Shown here: piece after piece, positions 61,005-64,000 of the stretch
How the letters are laid out: each line of letters opens with the position of its first letter
Numbering within the stretch: position 1 is the first letter of the stretch
Assembly: GCA_016282685.1 (NCBI GenBank)
Contig: JAEELM010000008.1
Location: 1 to 64,000 of the forward strand
Direction of reading: 5' to 3'
DNA from: Elusimicrobiaceae bacterium
Lineage (GTDB): Bacteria; Elusimicrobiota; Elusimicrobia; Elusimicrobiales; Elusimicrobiaceae
Length of the DNA: 64,000 nt
Program-made: the position numbers and the translations under genes
The notes under the pieces: model-generated
The model's database searches: none
What the model saw: the letters and a program-made list of their open reading frames with translations, nothing else
Told to the model about the DNA's origin: nothing

Positions 61005-61034
61005 AAAATCCCCGCTTTACAGCGGGGATTTTCT
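61005..61034. terminator. Bidirectional terminator
   Basis: 12-bp stem AAAAATCCCCGCT/AGCGGGGATTTT with a TTAC loop between dut and the convergent porin-like gene. Confidence 0.88.
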
Positions 61035-61045
61035 ATATCACTCAC

Positions 61046-62353
61046 TTAAAACCGAACTATTGAACCAACCTGCACTTTGGAGTTGTCTCTTCCGTACAAT
61101 TCCTTCATTGTGCCAATCCTATAATGAACACTATTTCCACCGTTTTTTACATATCCAACACCGGCGAAAAATTGTACATAGTTGCTGTAATCGTACTTAA
61201 CAACTAAATCAGCCTCTAACGTAGCACTTCTTTCAGCCAAACGGTCTTGGAAAGAGTATCCGTCCAAAGAGATCTCCCACTTGTCCGCGGGTTTATAATC
61301 AAAACCCAAATTAAACAAACGAACAGAACCATATGAAGAATGAGGCGCCGTGAACAAGCCAAAAACATTTTCGCTCGTCCACAGATTGGCGGAAAAAAGT
61401 TCACCCATTATTAACCCCGGTGTATAGTTACCATACACATAGGTCAAACCATTAGAGTAAAGGAACGTTCCGCGTGCCGTAAGGGTACTGCCCAAGTCGG
61501 CTGCCACATCTGTTTTTACCATATAGGTGGAATCAAACGATCCCTGATGGTGTTCTTTCGGCAGATGATCATATGCCAAATTGCGTGCATATTCAACACT
61601 AAACCGATAAATAGCAGGCGTCCAATTCAATTTAGCACCATACAAACCATGGTGTCTATATTCGCGTTTATGTGACACAATCGTCATGTAACGGGCCTGG
61701 AAATCATACATATAAGCTTGGAGTGTAACTTCATCCGACGCTTTCCATTTTACATCTCCACCAAAAGTATCTGCTTCGTCCACATAATGAGCATACCCCT
61801 GATTATAAAGTTCTTCTGCGTTCCCAATTTTTCCGCCCATTAACGTAACTTTCCAGAAATCATTGTGATAGGTAAATGTAGCCCCATCCAACGTTTTTGC
61901 ATACATGCGAGGAGCCGCGTTATAATGGGTGGGACCAAAATACATAACGGCACTATCTTCTTCACCATAAAACTGACGGCCAACCGTGATATCAAACGCA
62001 TCAAACAAATCAGTAATTGCCACATTTGCGTTGGCTAATTTTATGCCGTCCCCGTTTTGGAAACCGTTGTTGGTATAGTTACGATCTCCCCAATCATAAA
62101 CATATTGCCATAAAAGATTGGCTTTTATGTTTTCTTTTACGTCTGCCGTAACACCAGCCATTGCGCGGGTCCGGGTACCACGGAACACATCATAATTTCC
62201 GCCCCAAATATTGTAATTAAAGGTTGTATTATGGTCCGTACTGGTGGCAATCGTTTGAACTTCTCCTGTCAGGTGCACTTTGTCCAAGACAGACGCATTA
62301 GCCGGGAATGATACAAGCACTGCTAATGATAACAAAAAAAGAACCTTCTTCAT
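61046..62353 (-). CDS. Outer-membrane beta-barrel porin-like protein 1
   Basis: 435 aa. Signal peptide 1-21 ('LFLLSLAVLVSFPANA'). The mature protein is built of alternating aromatic/polar strands with short turns, ends in Phe ('VGSIVRF'), and has blocks shared with the next gene: 'VHLTGEVQTIATST', 'IGRQFYGEEDSAVMYFGP', 'YNAAPRMYAKTLDGA' and 'FDYKPADKWEISLDGYSFQDR'. It resembles alginate-export-type or other wide porins. AAGGAG fits ATG 62353; a start five codons upstream is less likely. Own terminator at 61005. Confidence 0.8.
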   Translation of the reverse strand: MKKVLFLLSLAVLVSFPANASVLDKVHLTGEVQTIATSTDHNTTFNYNIWGGNYDVFRGTRTRAMAGVTADVKENIKANLLWQYVYDWGDRNYTNNGFQNGDGIKLANANVAITDLFDAFDITVGRQFYGEEDSAVMYFGPTHYNAAPRMYAKTLDGATFTYHNDFWKVTLMGGKIGNAEELYNQGYAHYVDEADTFGGDVKWKASDEVTLQAYMYDFQARYMTIVSHKREYRHHGLYGAKLNWTPAIYRFSVEYARNLAYDHLPKEHHQGSFDSTYMVKTDVAADLGSTLTARGTFLYSNGLTYVYGNYTPGLIMGELFSANLWTSENVFGLFTAPHSSYGSVRLFNLGFDYKPADKWEISLDGYSFQDRLAERSATLEADLVVKYDYSNYVQFFAGVGYVKNGGNSVHYRIGTMKELYGRDNSKVQVGSIVRF

Positions 62354-62441
62354 TTTTGTCTCCTTCACTAAAAGTAAATACGTCTCTTTTATTGTATTAT
62401 TTTTTTATAGAAAAATCATCCTGTTAATCAAAGCAACAAAC

Positions 62442-62470
62442 AAAAACCCCCGCTTTTAAGCGGGGGTTTA
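62442..62470 (-). terminator. Terminator of the second porin-like gene
   Basis: 12-bp stem AAACCCCCGCTT/AAGCGGGGGTTT with a minimal loop; runs of A and T either side. Confidence 0.85.
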
Positions 62471-62490
62471 TACTGTTGTTCTAAATTAGA

Positions 62491-63744
62491 TTAGAAGCGA
62501 ACGAGCATACCGATTTGAGCTTTGGTGTTTTCTTTACCCAAAGAGTCCCAATAGACACGGTCCTCATCTCCGTAGAAACCGTCGCCTTTGGTTTGGCTGT
62601 ATTTTGCATAGCCTAAACCGGCAAACAATTGTACGTAGTCGTTGTAGTCATATTTGGCGGTTACGTCAAACTCATACGTGGCAGCATGGCGGCCAAAACG
62701 ATCTTGGAACGAAAATGCATCAAAAGACAATGTCCATTGGTCGGCCGGTTTGTAATCTACGCCCAAGTTGAATAAGCGCAAACCATTTGCATATTCATCC
62801 ATTTCTTCACGCAACAAGTGTCCCACGAGAAGCCCCGGGGTAAAGTTGCCAAACGCAAAGAAATCAGGCGTTTCATAGTGGAATAAACCGCGCACGGTGA
62901 GAGCATCAGCGGCTTTCACACTACCGTCCACTCTTACCATGTAGCCGGTATCTTTGTGTTCTTTGATCAAGCGGTCACCGGCAAAGTTGCGGGCATATTC
63001 TGCACCCAAGGTGAGCGCTTCCGGCGCAAAAGTAAGTTTGGTACCATAGAAACCCATATAGTCATTTCCTAAAGTATAATCGTAGTAATAGCTGAAATTG
63101 TTACCTTTCCAATCGTAGATATACGCTTGGGCGGTGAAATCTTCGGTAACATTGAATTTTACGTCCGCACCAAAAATGGAAGTGGGTTCATCATTGTTAT
63201 AGTCCCAATCTATTTCGTCCATATCGGCAACTTTACCACCGATTACGGTAGCGGTTAAAGTGTCGTTGGAATAGACAAATTTAGCAGCATCCAACACGCG
63301 GGCATAATAACCGCCTTCAGCGTTGTAGTGGTTCGGACCAAAGTACATGACAGCGCTGTTTTCATCGCCGTAGAATTGGCGGCCGATGGTAGCTTCTAAG
63401 GCACCGAACAAATTGGAAAATACCAAATTGGCATTGGCTAAGTACATGCCGTTGGCATTGTCAAAACCGTTGTTGGTATAGTTGTGATTGCCCCAATTGT
63501 AAGCATATTGGAACAACAAGTTGGCTTTAACGTCTTCTACAACGTCAAGGGACAAACCGGCAATAGCGCGCGTCCAAGCACTGCGGTTGTAGGCGGCGTG
63601 GTTAATATAGTCAGTTTCCCCGCCGTGTTTGGTGGTGGAAGCAATCGTTTGAATCTCACCGGTAATTTCTACATTCTTAATTACTGCAGCGCTGGCCGGG
63701 AAGGCGATAGCAGCTACGAGTAACAAGCCCAGAAGTTTTTTCAT
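62491..63744 (-). CDS. Outer-membrane beta-barrel porin-like protein 2
   Basis: 417 aa paralogue of the preceding protein. Signal peptide 1-19 ('LGLLLVAAIAFPASA'), barrel strands through the rest, C-terminal Phe ('IGMLVRF'). Shared blocks include 'VEITGEIQTIAST', 'NYTNNGFDNANGMYLANAN', 'IGRQFYGDENSAVMYFGP' and 'VDYKPADQWTLSFDAFSFQDR'. GGAGA lies before the ATG. It uses G/C-ending codons more than most genes here, suggesting high expression; it may be a major porin. Substrate unknown. Confidence 0.82.
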   Translation of the reverse strand: MKKLLGLLLVAAIAFPASAAVIKNVEITGEIQTIASTTKHGGETDYINHAAYNRSAWTRAIAGLSLDVVEDVKANLLFQYAYNWGNHNYTNNGFDNANGMYLANANLVFSNLFGALEATIGRQFYGDENSAVMYFGPNHYNAEGGYYARVLDAAKFVYSNDTLTATVIGGKVADMDEIDWDYNNDEPTSIFGADVKFNVTEDFTAQAYIYDWKGNNFSYYYDYTLGNDYMGFYGTKLTFAPEALTLGAEYARNFAGDRLIKEHKDTGYMVRVDGSVKAADALTVRGLFHYETPDFFAFGNFTPGLLVGHLLREEMDEYANGLRLFNLGVDYKPADQWTLSFDAFSFQDRFGRHAATYEFDVTAKYDYNDYVQLFAGLGYAKYSQTKGDGFYGDEDRVYWDSLGKENTKAQIGMLVRF

Positions 63745-63896
63745 TCATTTTCTCCTTGTGTAAAGTTTTAAATAAACTATTTTATTATTGAAACTTATTT
63801 AGAAAGTATTTTCAATATCTTTTAAAAATTTCACTTGACAGGGAAAAACAATGGATTAAATTTTTCGTTTTTCTTCTTTTTAATAATAAGACATAA

Positions 63897-63925
63897 CAAA
63901 ACCCCCGTCATCGAAGCGGGGGTTT
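63897..63925 (-). terminator. Terminator upstream of the porin-like gene
   Basis: Stem AAACCCCCG/CGGGGGTTT with a 9-nt loop. On the minus strand it would end a gene entering from the right edge of the window. Confidence 0.75.
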
Positions 63926-63944
63926 GAAAAGATTCACTACTACA

Positions 63945-63998
63945 CTAATTCCAAAGAGCCAATTTTGTTACTTTATCTGAACGACGTACTTTTGGCTC
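63945..63998 (-). CDS. 3' end of a gene running in from the right edge (partial)
   Basis: On the minus strand the longest frame reaching the window edge reads 17 codons ending 'SDKVTKLALWN' before TAG at 63945-63947, just ahead of the terminator at 63897. The first part is basic ('EPKVRRS'). The other two frames stop earlier. Too short to identify, and the frame is a best guess. Confidence 0.35.
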   Translation of the reverse strand, partial: EPKVRRSDKVTKLALWN

Positions 63999-64000
63999 TC

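Overview
The window looks like a chromosomal segment of a Gram-negative, probably anaerobic and fermentative bacterium with AT-rich DNA. The outer membrane is implied by a TolC/MacAB-type efflux operon, a FadL-type channel, two beta-barrel porin-like proteins, an OmpA/Pal-like lipoprotein and a heptosyltransferase-like GT9 enzyme. Anaerobic metabolism is suggested by a 2[4Fe-4S] ferredoxin, a FeoA-FeoB fusion, a pyrophosphate-dependent phosphofructokinase and an L-lactate dehydrogenase. This mix recalls host-associated Elusimicrobiota (Elusimicrobium-like), but that assignment is inference from gene content, not a database match.

Layout. 0-7.6 kb: tRNA-Leu(GAG), then a plus-strand run of two EamA transporters, a HAD phosphatase, a cyclodeaminase-like protein and two uncharacterised proteins (one helical-repeat, one acidic single-pass membrane protein). 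7.7-16.7 kb: peptidase T, a LEA14-like lipoprotein, FeoAB, ferredoxin, a secreted ankyrin protein, an FGGY kinase and a RecB-like Fe-S nuclease. 16.8-24.2 kb: tRNA-Arg(TCT), GT9, PPi-PFK, a secreted unknown, an orphan N6-adenine methyltransferase, a DUF805 protein and an HD hydrolase. 24.2-29 kb: sirtuin, Orn/Lys/Arg decarboxylase, a small lipoprotein, and an ECF sigma / anti-sigma / Cys-rich periplasmic protein operon. 29-39.7 kb: a large MFS-like fusion, the MacAB-TolC-like operon, DUF486, a TPR protein, FadL and LDH. 39.8-46 kb: an array of secreted paralogues of unknown function (two about 470 aa on the plus strand, a truncated third copy, and four about 240 aa on the minus strand). 46-50.4 kb: MutY, then a very AT-rich accessory-looking stretch with a small DNA-binding-like protein behind a strong promoter with tandem repeats, a 0.9-kb gene-free stretch with strong hairpins, and two repeat-rich secreted proteins. 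50.5-57.9 kb: a BaiN/HI0933-like flavoprotein, a MORN-type protein, an RDD protein, HtpX, LemA, an MscS-type channel and two lipoproteins. 57.95-58.29 kb: a cluster of perfect DnaA boxes next to AT-rich DNA, the likely chromosomal origin. 58.2-64 kb: a degenerate esterase, a small acidic protein, a HEAT-like protein, dUTPase and two related porin-like proteins.

Two themes run through the window. First, many transcription units start with a near-consensus -10 box (TATAAT/TACAAT, often with an extended TG) only 4-9 nt before the start codon and with no Shine-Dalgarno sequence, so leaderless mRNAs appear common; other genes have a clear AGGAG-type site. Second, genes are tightly packed: ATGA overlaps inside operons, and simple GC hairpins with T-tracts between units. 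In two cases the stop codon lies in the terminator loop. The least explained material is the secreted paralogue array and the AT-rich 47.2-49.1 kb interval.
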